DNA of 64,000 nt. Source: Zygnema cylindricum (taxonomy: Eukaryota; Streptophyta; Zygnematophyceae; Zygnematales; Zygnemataceae). Below, one piece after another: positions 53,571 to 63,416 of the stretch (positions are counted from its first letter, which is position 1; each line of letters starts with the position of its first letter). The notes beneath the pieces were generated by a model. That model had not been told where the DNA came from. It made no database searches and saw only the letters and a program-made list of their open reading frames with translations. A program made the position numbers and the translations under genes. The stretch lies in NCBI GenBank assembly GCA_037447655.1, contig JBBHKE010001244.1, positions 95,951 through 159,950 on the forward strand, written 5' to 3'.

Positions 53571-53644
53571 GTTGAGTCCGGCAGGACTCGAACCCCCGAC
53601 CGGCAGAGCGCGGCGTAGCCGTTAGCTCTAACCAGTCTGTCGTA
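53571..53644 (-). ncRNA. tRNA-like module in element A 3' LTR
   Basis: Minus strand: CGACAGACTGGTTAGAGC is almost the common tRNA D-arm string CTCAGTTGGTTAGAGC; about 30 nt later GGTTCGAGTCC is a perfect Pol III B-box; then GACTCAACC, TTTT and GTTGAG. The acceptor 5' strand does not pair with the 3' strand, and no intact anticodon stem is obvious, so it is tRNA-derived and not a tRNA gene. Antisense to element A and upstream of its promoter. Confidence 0.6.
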
Positions 53645-53929
53645 GAAGTCCGTTAGGAGATATAGGGTTTCATTACTATTTAAACTATTGTAATGTACTA
53701 GATTCATTTAACTGAAACCCTTAACGCCACACATAGATACAGTTATGCGAAATACGAAGTACTGTACTTGTTTGAAATGGATATCGCGCATTTTGTTTCG
53801 AAAGCGAAACAAATATCGCGCAAGTATTTATTACGGCCGAGATTAAATTTCACGTCAAATCTAACGGCGCACATCATCGCCGAAATCCCGGAATGGTCAT
53901 TTTGGCATTTAGTGACGTGGCATGACCTG

Positions 53930-54190
53930 GCGCCACGTGGGAAGACATCATTCGGTCGCGGGAATTCCGAGGAACGTACGGACGAGTGGAAAGTGGACAC
54001 GCGTCCATTTAATGGCCGTGTCGTACAGAGGCCGTACAGAAAGTACATCGGCAGTAGTACTTTCTTGTACTATACAGTTTTGTGATTGGTTCGTACAGTC
54101 AGTAGATAGGAGCTGTGAGAGGGAAGTAGGAAAAACTAGGACTTAGGAAAATTTAGGTAGATAGTCCTCTCTCTGAGAGTTTGTATAAAT
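53930..54190 (+). promoter_or_regulatory. U3 promoter of element A 3' LTR
   Basis: CACGTG G-box (53934-53939), then GTAC motifs within 54024-54100 (CGTACAG, CGTACAG, AGTACAT, AGTACTT, TGTACTA, CGTACAG), ATTGG (inverted CCAAT) before the last, and TATAAAT 54184-54190. The same order occurs in D, the solo LTR 26077-28318 and, in reverse, E, F and B. GTAC is the core bound by plant SBP-domain factors (inference). Confidence 0.6.
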
Positions 54191-54404
54191 TGGCATCTTT
54201 GCCACCCTATAACTTATCGGCTGGTTGGCCGTTTTCAGTGATTCTTTTTGCTACGGACTCAGAGGAGTCCAGGCTGTACAGGGGTGCAGTCAAATTGTCA
54301 GTTTGAAAGCTTGGACAAAAGTGGTCGTGGCTTAAAGTGGGTTAGTTAACCACTATCTAGAGGCTTCCTGTATTCTGTAGTCCAATGGAGGACATAGAAT
54401 TGCA

Positions 54405-55366
54405 CACCGGTCTGCCCCTCGTTTAACCGAGTCTCAGTAAGCTTAATGCACTCTGCCATGTAGTGCCCTAGTTTCTTACAAAAATGACATAAACCTTTGG
54501 GAGCCCTTGGTCCAAACTCGTCGGTCTGATTTTTTTGCTCCCTCCCCCCATAGTTTCTGACCGTTTTCCGGGAATCCTTGTTGCTATAATCGGTCACAGT
54601 TGCCAAGGATTCACCACTCTTTCCTCCCCTCCGGATCTCAATCGTATTCTCCCGAACGAGAATCATCCATACCACTGAGTTCCATATCCACCTTGAGTCC
54701 GGCAAGTCCTGCACACGGTTGACTATGTTCTCGAACTCATCGGGTAACTTCATCAGTAAACAGTTAACCTTTTCTTTTTCACTAAAATCTTTTCCCGCAC
54801 TCTCTAGCTCCATGAAGAGTGTAGCAAGCTCATTGCAAAAATCCAACATCTTCCCCCCTTTATATACATACTCCTTAACTTTCTGATCAGCCAACTGTTG
54901 TTGCTGAATCGTACCACTTCGGTACATTTCTATGAGAGCCATCCAAAGATCGGATGCCCTTTCTACCTGCAAATGAGGACATGCAAGTCCTTGAGTGAGA
55001 TGGCGTAGGAGGAAGTGTTTTGCCGCCATATTGTTGAATTCCCAGGTTTCAATATCATTCTCCTCGTTCCTCGGAGTAGGTGACATAAATGCCGAACCAG
55101 TTGCTATTGGTGTGGTCGTCTCCTTCTCCTTTCTTTTGTCCACCACCTCTCCTTCCTTTGTTTCCTCCGTTGAAGGTGGATCCTCTTTCTTGGTGAATAT
55201 GCTTTCTTTAAACCTTGGAGGGATTCCAAGACTTGATGGACGCCCCAACCGTCCTTTCATTATCCCCCAAAACCTTTTTACACATAGAGCTCCTATCATC
55301 ATACTTTCCAAGTATATGAAACCAATTCCATTAAATATAAGTACCCTAGAGGGTGGGCTAATAACT
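54405..55366 (-). pseudogene. Element B gag, open but truncated
   Basis: Open for about 320 codons with no internal stop: PPSRVLIFNGIGFIYLESMM, LCVKRFWGIMKGRLGRPSS, KRKEKETTTPIATG, NDIETWEFNNMAAKHFLLRH, ALIEMYRSGTIQQQQLADQK, GGKMLDFCNELATLFMELES, LLMKLPDEFENIVNRVQDLP and a complete zinc knuckle CHFCKKLGHYMAEC (CX2CX4HX4C). It is the only intact knuckle among the copia elements here. The first codon region lies in the primer site, where ATG is ATT. The tail of the open frame (54346-54404) is LTR of element A, not gag. Confidence 0.9.
55352..55366 (-). promoter_or_regulatory. Primer-binding site of element B
   Basis: On + GGTGGGCTAATAACT against GGTGGGCCCATAACC: three changes. Palindrome ACCCTAGAGGGT next to it. 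Confidence 0.72.
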
Positions 55367-56435
55367 TGAAACTCTGAGACCTCCATAAGTCCTCAGAATG
55401 GACAGCTTCCAATAAGCCGCTAGGATAACCCTGACCCTTTTGTATTTCAGCAAGAACAACTGCAACCCTAGCAAACAATAACTTTGACCACCTTCACCTC
55501 TGTAAAGGCAAGACTCATTTGAGTCCATAGCAAAAAGAATCTCTGAACTTGCTCCCCTGGGCAGTAAGTTATGGAGGGTCAAAGTTGACCTTTTGTACAG
55601 AAGCTCTCTAGGAGAAAGGGTCATATCTCCTAATTATTCTAAGTCCTATCTCTCTCACAGACTCTATCTACTGATGAACGGAGCCAATCAGATTACACTT
55701 CCGTACACAAAAGTACAGCTGTCGGTGTACTTTATGTACGGACACTGTACAACATGGCCTAAATGTCGACACGTGGTATATCTGGATTCGCTCCCTTAAT
55801 CCTCGGAGATGGCGCGATCCAATGTCATTCCGCTACGTGTCATCTGATGTGGCGATGACCAAAAACTGCCGAAATCCTCTTTCGCAATCTCGGCGTTAAT
55901 ACCGGCCGTCCGATTAAATTCACATTTAATCGTAGCCGTATTAATTACATGCGCGGTATACGTTTCGCTAAAAAAATAAATGCGCGGTATTGGTTTCTTA
56001 TCCGTACCGTAATCCATACTTTTACATTACTGGATCTATGTCTTCCGTAAACTGTTTCATTTAAATGAATTATCCTACGTATTAATGTTTAATTAAATAT
56101 CAAACCACATAGTACGTAACACTAGGTCTAGACTTAACGGATAAGGCTACCGGCTACCGGCTGCTTACCGTCTGGCAGGTTCCAAGATCGAATCCTGGAG
56201 GTATCACATATCCTTTTAGTAAATAAACCCCTAATGGTAAATAAACTAATATATATATTTCCCGTAAACCTTTGGATGGTCTAGGTAGCCATGGCTCTAG
56301 CTTCCTCTCCAATTTCTCAGTGACTGCGACAAGTTTGAGAGTTAGAGAGAGAAGTTAGATGTAGACTGCCTCGGCTTCTTTCTATATTTCTATTTAGACG
56401 TAGAAAATACTTTAAACGGACCATTAATTTCTACA
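55367..56435 (-). repeat. Element B 5' LTR (1069 bp)
   Basis: On + TGAAACTCTGAGACCTCC to TTAATTTCTACA. GTAC cluster 55700-55755 (CCGTACAC, AGTACAG, TGTACTT, TGTACGG, TGTACAA), CACGTGG 55771, CTCGGCG block about 55892, tRNA-like module 56130-56200. Confidence 0.85.
56130..56200 (+). ncRNA. tRNA-like module in element B LTR
   Basis: TTAACGGATAAGGCTACC (A-box/D-arm type), then TCCAAG-ATCGAAT-CCTGGA, a T-arm hairpin with a 7-nt loop; CCTTTT about 12 nt further. Sequence differs strongly from A-F modules but keeps position and antisense direction. Confidence 0.55.
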
Positions 56436-57439
56436 TTAGCCATTAGTAGGAATTTGGTTTAGGCTCAGCTGACAATTTTGTCCATTAATTACCTTAGGTC
56501 AAAGTCTGTCGCTTTTGTAGCATTTTCATGACTTTGTCTTATCTTAGTAGAACAAATAATTACTTCCGGCCGCGGATCTAGCCACAGTTCGGAGCACAAC
56601 ATTTTGCCCCGAGTGTAGTACGGATTATGTTGTCTTATGGCAGTTGAGTTACACTTGCTTGCCGCTCATTGGTTAATAGCGTAGCTTTGACTTTTGGACA
56701 TGCAATTTGACAACACTTTGATATATAAGGCACCCGAGTCGAATAAGATAGGTTGCTTTTCAGTACTGTCGCTTGTGAAACCCTTACAAATTCCAACAAA
56801 CCTTCTTTTGGAGAATCTTTGTGTTGTTTTGACTCTATTGTCATCTCGGTTTTGGATATGTCTTTTGTGAAAATCACAGTCCGGATGGGTAGTTGGTAGT
56901 ATCTTCCTTTTGGGTGATTTTGGACTTTTTGCTATTTGGAACCGAGAAGAAACTGGTCGGTTCCGAGCTGCGGAAATTGAAAGTTGCAGGAGTACCATAC
57001 CTTTTGACGATACTATCAGGGGAGTGGTCGCCTTTTTCTAATTGTCATCATTGATTCTTGGGGTATATTAAGCTTGCTTTGCTACATTTCAATTTTTTTA
57101 TCTTTTATTCTCTTTTCTGGGGCAAGGTGATATTTTTAAATCTGGAAAGCCAATCATATTCATTTATATATATATCGACGTGGTAGTGCACTTGTGTGTT
57201 CTTCTAAAGTTCTCTTTGCTTTAGAGTGACCGTTTTGGAGTAAACCGAAACCCCTTGGATCAGGATAGTGGATTTTGAGGGAACAAGGGCGGTAGACTTC
57301 CCGTAGACAAAGCACAGTATTGAAAAGTAACCTTGTCCGCTCGGATTAGAGGGGATAGGAGCTTCGACGTTATACGTCCTCCTTCTGGAAGTGAGCTTGA
57401 GTTACATTCATTTCTCTTTCTCTCGTTACCTTTTTCATC
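56436..57439. other. Interval before the unknown ORF
   Basis: No LTR or coding similarity recognised. It has (TA)n near 57160 and, close to the ORF, a CT-rich leader (CATTTCTCTTTCTCTCG). Minus-strand frames of 80-120 codons (56635-57622) overlap each other and show no domain. Confidence 0.45.
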
Positions 57440-58807
57440 ATGGTGGGAGGAGAGACTCCAGATAATCAATTTGGAGATCAGGGTCGGCGGGAGAGGCGCG
57501 TGCAGGAGGAAAAGTCTCAGAGGTTCGAGGAGTCTGATCCCATAGAGTTTGTCATTGATTCTCCTACCAAGGAACCGGCTGGTGCCACTTCTTCTCCTCC
57601 TCCCAGTCTGACTCCACAACAATTCCCCTCCTTGGCGGAGGCCGCCAGGGCCTATACCGAGGAAAGAAAGGAAGCCCGGGCTTAGGCCCAGGAAAGGAAT
57701 CTAATGTCTCCCAGGGCTCGGCCGAAAAGGCAGGCGCGGAGGGAGCCCCATTTGGGTCCCTTTCCAGATGTCGCACTTCACACCAGATCCGAGATTCCCC
57801 GGACCAAAATCTAGATTGACCCCGCAATTTTGACAGATCCTCGACGCCCAGGTCGAAAGGAACTCCTTGCCTTACACGATCTTCACAAGCTGAAGGTGAA
57901 GAAGGATTAGGTTCAGAGAGTGGCTCGGACCGATCGAGAGAGGGTGGTTAGAACCGTGGGAGGGGTTGTGGAGATTTTGAGCAGTTCTTCGGAAAACGAC
58001 TCTTCACAGTCGGTTACGCACCGATTCTAGAGCGCTCTTTATTCTTGCCCTCCTCCATCCTCCTCTTAGGAAACCACAGATAGCAAACCTTTGCAAGGGC
58101 GCATCCCTTCGCGGCCTCGCCTGGGAGAGGGGGGTAGCGAGAAGGAAGCTCGAGATCCATTGAGAGGAAAACGGTTAAACCACAAGGACATCAAGGGGAG
58201 ATTTGCTCCTCTTCCCAAAGAGGAGGCGTCCCCAACCCCTGTGTTCGCCTCAACCAGAAGAACATCTCCTGCAGCACCTCGTGTCCGCCCTGCCAAAGGG
58301 CTCTAGCGATCTGAACCGATTGACTCAAAGGTTTTGGGGACTGGATGCGATGATTTTTCCGAGGGATGGTGGCGGACCAGACCAAATGATCCTGAAATTT
58401 CGTGGATGGGGATAGCAGATCTCACTAAAGTTGTCGAAAAGGCGAAGGAACTAGTGGAGGTCCTTAAGTCCCAAGGATAAGCTATGGCGAGAGCTAAACC
58501 TGCCATCGGAGATTGGGAGGCCTTAGAAGTAGAAAGGCGAAAGGTTTGAAAACAGGAATTGATCTTTATTCGGGAAGCTAAGCGTAGGACCAGTGGGATT
58601 CTCCACGGGAAGATTCCTCCTCCACCTGAGACCAGGCCGCATTCTGAAGCGCCAACTCCAAAACTTCCCCTCTCGCAAGCACTCAGCCCAACGTTCCTTA
58701 AAGCCTAGCCGAGAGCTTCTCTTCAGCGAGAAGGGGGGGAAACCACAAAACCTTACAGGAAGGATTTGGGTGCAAATTTACCTACTAAGTCTGCTGCTGT
58801 TTCTCGT
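57440..58807 (+). pseudogene. Long unknown frame with nine in-frame stops, no frameshift
   Basis: From ATG 57440 (context CATCATGG) one frame runs about 456 codons to the LTR of element G, interrupted by seven TAG, one TAA and one TGA but no indel. Composition is hydrophilic, Arg/Glu/Pro/Ser-rich, and GC-richer than the surroundings. Segments: GETPDNQFGDQGRRERRVQE, SPPPSLTPQQFPSLAEAARA, LTDPRRPGRKELLALHDLHK, WMGIADLTKVVEKAKELVEV (probable helix), IREAKRRTSGILHGKIPPPP. No known catalytic motif or zinc finger. Probably a gag-like or ORF1-like protein of an unknown element, or a host gene decayed by C-to-T change. The 3' end is removed. Confidence 0.55.
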
Positions 58808-59734
58808 GAAATTCTGTGGTCTCCATTAACCCACAAAAATAGCAACCTATGTAAAGCCTCTAGGATAATATTTGCCCCTTTCACTTTCTCACTCAATAAT
58901 TGCCTCCCAGGCACACAAATATTCGGACCACCCTCAACCCTCTGAGGACAAGAATCCCTTGAGTCAAACACAAAAAGAATCACTGAATTTGCTCGCCTGA
59001 GCAGTAAGTTATGGCTCGCCAAAGATGGCTCATAAATACAAAAGGTCACCCGGAGAGAGGCGCCTCAAATACGCTAAGTCCCTTAACTCCTACTCATAAC
59101 TACCTACTACTCTACCCTAGGCTAATTTAAAAGAGTGTATAGTACAAGAAGGTACAGTGGCCGATTGTACTTCTTGTACGGCCATTGTACAACATGGCTT
59201 TTTGGTTGACACTTGTCAACTTGGGAGCCATCGTTCCTCCTCCCATCTTTCCCGGCGTCTAATGATGTGTCGCCATGAAGCAAAGCGCGCCGCGTTTTCT
59301 GGAAGCCGCCAAAGATTCATTTGGGTTCGGCGAGGGCGACGAAGGCCGTCCGATCATATATTTTACACGGTTAGATTCGCGTCCGCAAGCGCCGTTTGAC
59401 TATAGATGTCGTTTTGTCAATTTTGGTCTGTTTAAGTCAAAGTGACGTTTCGATAACACTTTAATTAATAACCGAACCATATACGTGTATCGTTTTGTTA
59501 ACGCCTAAGTGGATAAGGCGTACGTCTATATAGTACTCCGTAGACCCCCCAGGTTTAAATCCTGCTAAAAGCAATATTTTGGTAATTTATCAATCTGTTT
59601 GATTGCCTGCCTGTCTGCCTGTTTCTTTCTAAATATGTTTCTTTCTAAATATGGCGGCAGCTATGGTGACTCTCTCCCTCTCTTTACTATAGAGTTTAAA
59701 TTAAGAATTGAATAATAATTACTTCTTTTAAAGA
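58808..59734 (-). repeat. Element G 3' LTR (about 927 bp)
   Basis: On + TGAAATTCTGTGGTCTCC to the polypurine tract (minus GAATTGAGGGGAGT); the terminal TG on minus is mutated to TC. GTAC cluster 59135-59190, tRNA-like module 59500-59570. The left end truncates the unknown ORF. Confidence 0.8.
59500..59570 (+). ncRNA. tRNA-like module in element G LTR (most tRNA-like D-arm)
   Basis: CGCC-TAAGTGGATAA-GGCG is a perfect 4-bp D-stem with a canonical 11-nt D-loop and A-box, very like eukaryotic tRNAs. About 30 nt on, CAGG-TTTAAAT-CCTG is a perfect short T-arm, and TTTT follows within 20 nt. GTCTA/TAGAC between them could be an anticodon stem. No acceptor stem. Confidence 0.6.
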
Positions 59735-59756
59735 CTCCCCTCAATTCTTAGTCAAC

Positions 59757-61010
59757 TTTTTATTTAAGTCCACAATTTTCTCTACAAAATTTTAACTTAG
59801 GAGAAGGCACCGATTTTGTCATCATCTCTGCAATCATCTCTATGTTATGAACCGGTTTAATTATTTTATTCTCAACCTTCTCTCTGACAAAGCTTAGTCT
59901 TATATCCATATGTTTAGCTTTAAAATGGTGTTTTGGATTAGCTGCATTAAAAATATCAGCTTGATTATCACAAAAGACATTCTGAGTCCCAAATTTCATG
60001 AACCCAAGTTCTTCGAGTAGGGATTTAACCCACATTTATTCTTTAGTGGCAGCACAAGAAGCTATGTACTCAGCCTCCATAGTGGATTGAGCAACTACTT
60101 TCTGCTGTTTGCTACTCCAACAGCATGCACCAGATCAAATTTGCAAGACATATCCAATTGTACATCGTCTCAAAGGCGCATCACTATAACTAGCATCACT
60201 TCAAGTGTTGATGTCAGTGTGCTCCCCTCCCAAATGCAACCATAATTTCCTTGTTCCCACCAAATATCTCATCACTCTTTTGGCTGCTTCCTAGTCTCTT
60301 TTCTGGGTTCATTTAGACTTCTACTGAGAACACCTACAGCTGCAGCAATGTTTGGACGTGTACAATTCATAAAGTAAATTAAACGGCCTACGATTTGCCG
60401 ATAAGGAATTTGTTCCATAAACCTCTTTTCTTCCTCATCCATCTCATCATTCAAAATCAATTTCCCTCCTTCTTCACTCCCCTCCGATACTTTTTTTAGA
60501 TCCATGAGAGTGGTGCACCCATTTGCTTCCTCCATCACTCTTTTCTAGCATATTACAAATAACTTTTTTCTGAGTGAGTCTTATAATTCTATTCCCTCTA
60601 TCTCTCTCCATTTGAATCCCCAAAATGTATTTTGCTTCGCCGAGATCTTTCATGTCAAACCGACTTCTCAGATCCTGTTTGAGTTTGTTAACATGTCTAT
60701 AGGCTTTCTTAAGAATAACAAATCATCAACATAAATAGCAATAAATATCACTCAATTTTCATCCTCAAATATATATATGGAGTGATCTGAACTTATTCTA
60801 ATGTATCCCAAACTTGTCAGAAATTCATCTAATTTTATATTCCACTGTCGCGGGGCTTGCTTAAGGCCATAAAGTGATTTTATCAGTTTGCACACCTTGC
60901 TTTCTTCTCCACTTTCCACGAATCCTTCCGGTTGCCTCATGTAGATTTCTTCTTCTAACTCTCCGTGTAAGAAAGCGGTTTTAATATCCATCTGAAGTAT
61001 TTCCATATCC
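59757..61010 (-). pseudogene. Element G reverse transcriptase-RNase H
   Basis: RNase H: WVKSLLEELGFMKFGTQNVF, CDNQADIFNAANPKHHFKAK, MMTKSVPSPKLKFC (59760-60035), and YRQIVGRLIYFMNCTRPNIA (60272-60538). RT: LQMDIKTAFLHGELEEEIYM, QPEGFVESGEESKVCKLIKS, GLKQAPRQWNIKLDEFLTSL (60752-61006). The YVDD region (about 60730) is shifted. At about 61034 homology jumps backwards, deleting about 50 codons between PPDR and LSLAAAED. Inactive. Confidence 0.85.
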
Positions 61011-61039
61011 TCGGCTGCGGCTAAACTTAAAGGGATTTT

Positions 61040-61615
61040 GACGATTTGCGATCTGGCGGACAGACTACTAACTCAAATGTATTCGCTTCCATGATGGAAG
61101 CCATTTCTTCATTGATGGCAGTGATCCATCGGCTGCTCTCTTGGGTATTTATGGCCTCTAAGTATGTCTGAGGTTCATCCGGGTGAGACATATTTGTAAG
61201 TTGGTTATTTACTTGTCTTTCTTGAAGCCGTTTACTACTTCTTCTTCCTCTTTATCTGACGCCAATATAGAAGGCATCCTCGGATTTTGTTTAGGAAGAT
61301 TTTCAACTCCCTTGTCTTCCAATTCCTGTAATTGATCAAGTTCCTCGTCGGTTTCCACTTCGTATTGTGGCGTTTCTTCGGATATTGTCTTTTCGTCCTT
61401 CTCTTTTGGTATATCTGCAAATTGTTCCTTCTCCTCGTCTTTCTTCTCTTCATTTCCAAAGTCAAAGTCAAAAAGCTGACCCGGTTCAAATCTGATTTTT
61501 ACTTTTTTGTTATATTTGAATGGATCAATAGACTTTACTTCATTCATCACAACTTTGTGTTTTACCAAAATGATGTCTGTCTTTTTCAAGTCATACACTC
61601 GATATCCTTTTGGAA
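61040..61615 (-). pseudogene. Element G linker and RT start
   Basis: 61209-61598 is open: MYDLKKTDIILVKHKVVMNE, FKYNKKVKIRFEPG, then a very acidic stretch (EEKKDEEKEQFADIPKEKDE) and NPRMPSILASDKEEE. Next, RLQERQVNNQLTNMSHPDEP and INEEMASIMEANTFEL. This is the non-conserved linker between integrase and RT, longer and more Glu-rich than in element A. Confidence 0.75.
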
Positions 61616-61619
61616 AACA

Positions 61620-62298
61620 TAGATTGAGTGAGATGAGCTGATCCTGATATATCCCTGACTGGTAAGAAACTCATTAAGCTTCTTATTCCACTGTCGAGGC
61701 GCATGTTTCAAACCATAAAGAGATTTAATCAGCCAGCATCCTTCCTCCACAAACCCTTCGGGTTGTCGCATGAAGATCTCCTCTTCTAATTCTCCATGCA
61801 AAAAGGTTGTTTTGATGTCCATCTGGTGCACTTCCATGTCTTCCACTGCTGCCAGGCTGAGAAGTATGCCGACGGAGGGAAATCTGACCACCGGGCAAAG
61901 GTTTCCTCGTAGTCAATTCCCTCCTTTTGTGTCAATCCCTTTGCCACTAATGGGGCCTTGTAGCGCTCGATTGTGTTATCTGGGTTCAGTATTAATTTGA
62001 AAACCCACTTACAACCGATTGGTTTTCGGTTAGGTTGACAATCCACCAGCTCCCAAGTATCGGCTGCCATAATTGAGGCCATCTCCTCATTGATGGCTGT
62101 CTTCCACCAGTTTTTTTCTGGACAAGTCATCGCCTCTCCATAAGTTTGAGGCTCATCTTGATGAGATAGTTTAGTTACCTTGTTATTAACCTGTTTTTCT
62201 TGCAGTCTTTTGCTACTCTTACCAAATAACAACGTTTGGTTTCTTGTGACATTGTAGACGTGTAGGGTTTGTGACATTTTAACGTCACGCTCACTCAT
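61620..62298 (-). pseudogene. Element H reverse transcriptase N-terminal half
   Basis: 61786-62298: KRLQEKQVNNKVTKLSHQDE, INEEMASIMAADTWELVDCQ, GCKWVFKLILNPDNTIERYK, EGIDYEETFA. After a shift, 61586-61891: VRFPSVGILLSLAAVEDMEV, HQMDIKTTFLHGELEEEIFM, GLKHAPRQWNKKLNEFLTSQ, SHSIYVF. It ends within the word before YVDD and joins G's DLKKTD at about 61620. A small in-frame deletion removes a few residues after GFVEEG. Confidence 0.82.
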
Positions 62299-62349
62299 AA
62301 TAACGTCGACGTCGGTAATTCTAAAACTTTTTGCTATAGTTTCACAATT

Positions 62350-62675
62350 GTGTTTTTTCGTCCTTTCTCACTTTATTTGCCATCAAGATGTGTCAAAAGA
62401 TAGTAAAAATGTATTCTTTTCGGAGATCTTTCATTTGATACCATTATTGTAATTTTTCATTGTAAGAATTGTGAGATAGACGCGGTAGTGGGGGAGGGAT
62501 AGAGAGAGGCACTTTTTTTCTCACTCTACTTACCATCAAAATAAGCTCAAAGACATTTAAAAGTAATATTTTTTAAAGATCTTTCATTTTAAACCATTAT
62601 TGCCATTTTTCATTGCAAAAATTGTGAGATAGACGCGTTAGTGGGAGAGGGAGAGAGAAATAGGCGCCTTCACTA
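62350..62675. repeat. Two-unit tandem duplication (about 155 bp units)
   Basis: Units at about 62360-62515 and 62516-62675 share TTCATTG-x-A-AAATTGTGAG followed by ATAGACGCG-x-TAGTGGG and AGATCTTTCATTT, with about 15-20% divergence. Non-coding. Confidence 0.75.
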
Positions 62676-63159
62676 CCTTCGTTTTTTTGAAATGGCATCC
62701 GTTGCTCGAGACCCCTCCACGGCCCCTACACGGAAAAAAGTACATACAAGCTGGAAATGGAGAGTGGTATTTTTTTTATGGTACTCCACGTAGTATCAAT
62801 ATTTTTAAAATAACCTCTAACGCGTGCGAAAACCTCTACCTATTCGTTCACATCTTCAAGCTTCAGTTAAAATCACCTCGCGAGGTGATTTCCGTAGAAG
62901 TTTGACGATGTGCAGGAGGGACGCTAAAGTGGGTCGAAACGCTGTAGAGGACAAACTATAATACATTTTAAATTTCAAGTTGACGCAAATTGTACTGTGT
63001 CAATTTCATTTTTTTGGTACGGCAACATATTTTCTCGTTGTAGGCTAAGTTTTGGAGGAAAACGATAGGAAAAAACCCTTACTTTATCACATGGGAAAGT
63101 GCCCTTACGTATCTTGAAATAAAAAAGGTAACGTTTCCGATTGTCTTCGCGCACTAAAC

Positions 63160-63416
63160 CTAGGTGGGAGTTTTTTTGAGTATTTTCCATAGTTCAAAAG
63201 TGGGAGTTTTTTTGAGTATTTTCCTTAGTTCAAAAGTAGGCGTTTTTTCGTAGGCCTTAAATAGGCCCGCCTTTAGCGTAAGTTGTGTTACGGGCTTTCC
63301 ATGTGATCTTCTTAGATTGCTACTTTCATCAGCGACTGTCCGATCGTTCGAATCTGACGATAGTCTTATCGTAAGTTGTGTTATTGGCTTTCCATGTGAT
63401 CTTCTTATATCGCTAC
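63160..63416. repeat. Short direct repeats before the last LTR
   Basis: A 36-bp tandem pair (GTGGGAGTTTTTTTGAGTAT...) at 63162-63235, and a separated pair of about 45 bp (TAAGTTGTGTTA..GGCTTTCC) at 63280 and 63372. No gene seen in 62680-63416. Confidence 0.75.

Larger units (their letters stand above)
47944..54404 (+). mobile_element. Ty1/copia element A, nearly complete but chimeric
   Basis: 5' LTR 47944-48964, primer site, gag, a duplicated gag N-terminus in place of protease, pol with one nonsense codon, polypurine tract, 3' LTR 53366-54404. The two LTRs are clearly diverged (different starts, TGTTGAAATTACTAG and TGTTGAAATAAATGG), although pol is well kept. The flanks (AAAAG left, CACCG right) do not match. 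Best read as a product of recombination between related copies. Confidence 0.93.
53366..54404 (+). repeat. Element A 3' LTR (1039 bp)
   Basis: TGTTGAAATAAATGG to ACATAGAATTGCA. Used as type example: palindrome 53543-53560, tRNA-like module 53571-53644, CCGAAATCCCGGAATGG 53880, CACGTG 53934-53939, six GTAC motifs 54024-54100, TATAAAT 54184-54190, then TTGGCATCTTTGCC. It ends inside the gag of element B. Confidence 0.92.
54405..56435 (-). mobile_element. Ty1/copia element B, 5' fragment
   Basis: 5' LTR (55367-56435), primer site and most of gag. Cut at 54404/54405 by the 3' LTR of element A; the remainder of B is not found on the other side of A. A separate subfamily: its LTR is diverged from A-F. 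Confidence 0.88.
58808..62300 (-). mobile_element. Chimeric Ty1/copia element G/H
   Basis: On minus: a fragment H (62298-61625: linker and RT N-terminal half) is joined directly to G (61610-59757: linker, RT, RNase H) and its 3' LTR. RT N-terminal sequence is thus present twice and gag, protease and integrase are absent. Same subfamily and strand, so unequal recombination or template switching is likely. Confidence 0.82.

Noticed and set aside
53571-53644. Functional tRNA gene
   Set aside because: A and B boxes are good but the acceptor strands do not pair and no anticodon stem-loop is convincing; kept as a tRNA-like module only.
47944-54404. Element A as a simple intact insertion
   Set aside because: LTRs are diverged, flanking pentamers differ, gag is duplicated and the protease is missing.
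56635-57622. Minus-strand frames of 80-120 codons before the unknown ORF
   Set aside because: They overlap in several phases, lack motifs and lie opposite a leader-like region.
57440-58807. Use of a variant genetic code (TAG read as an amino acid)
   Set aside because: Element ORFs in the same window end in TAG at the conserved terminus (A and D), and their relatives have sense codons at the TAG positions; C-to-T decay explains the data better.
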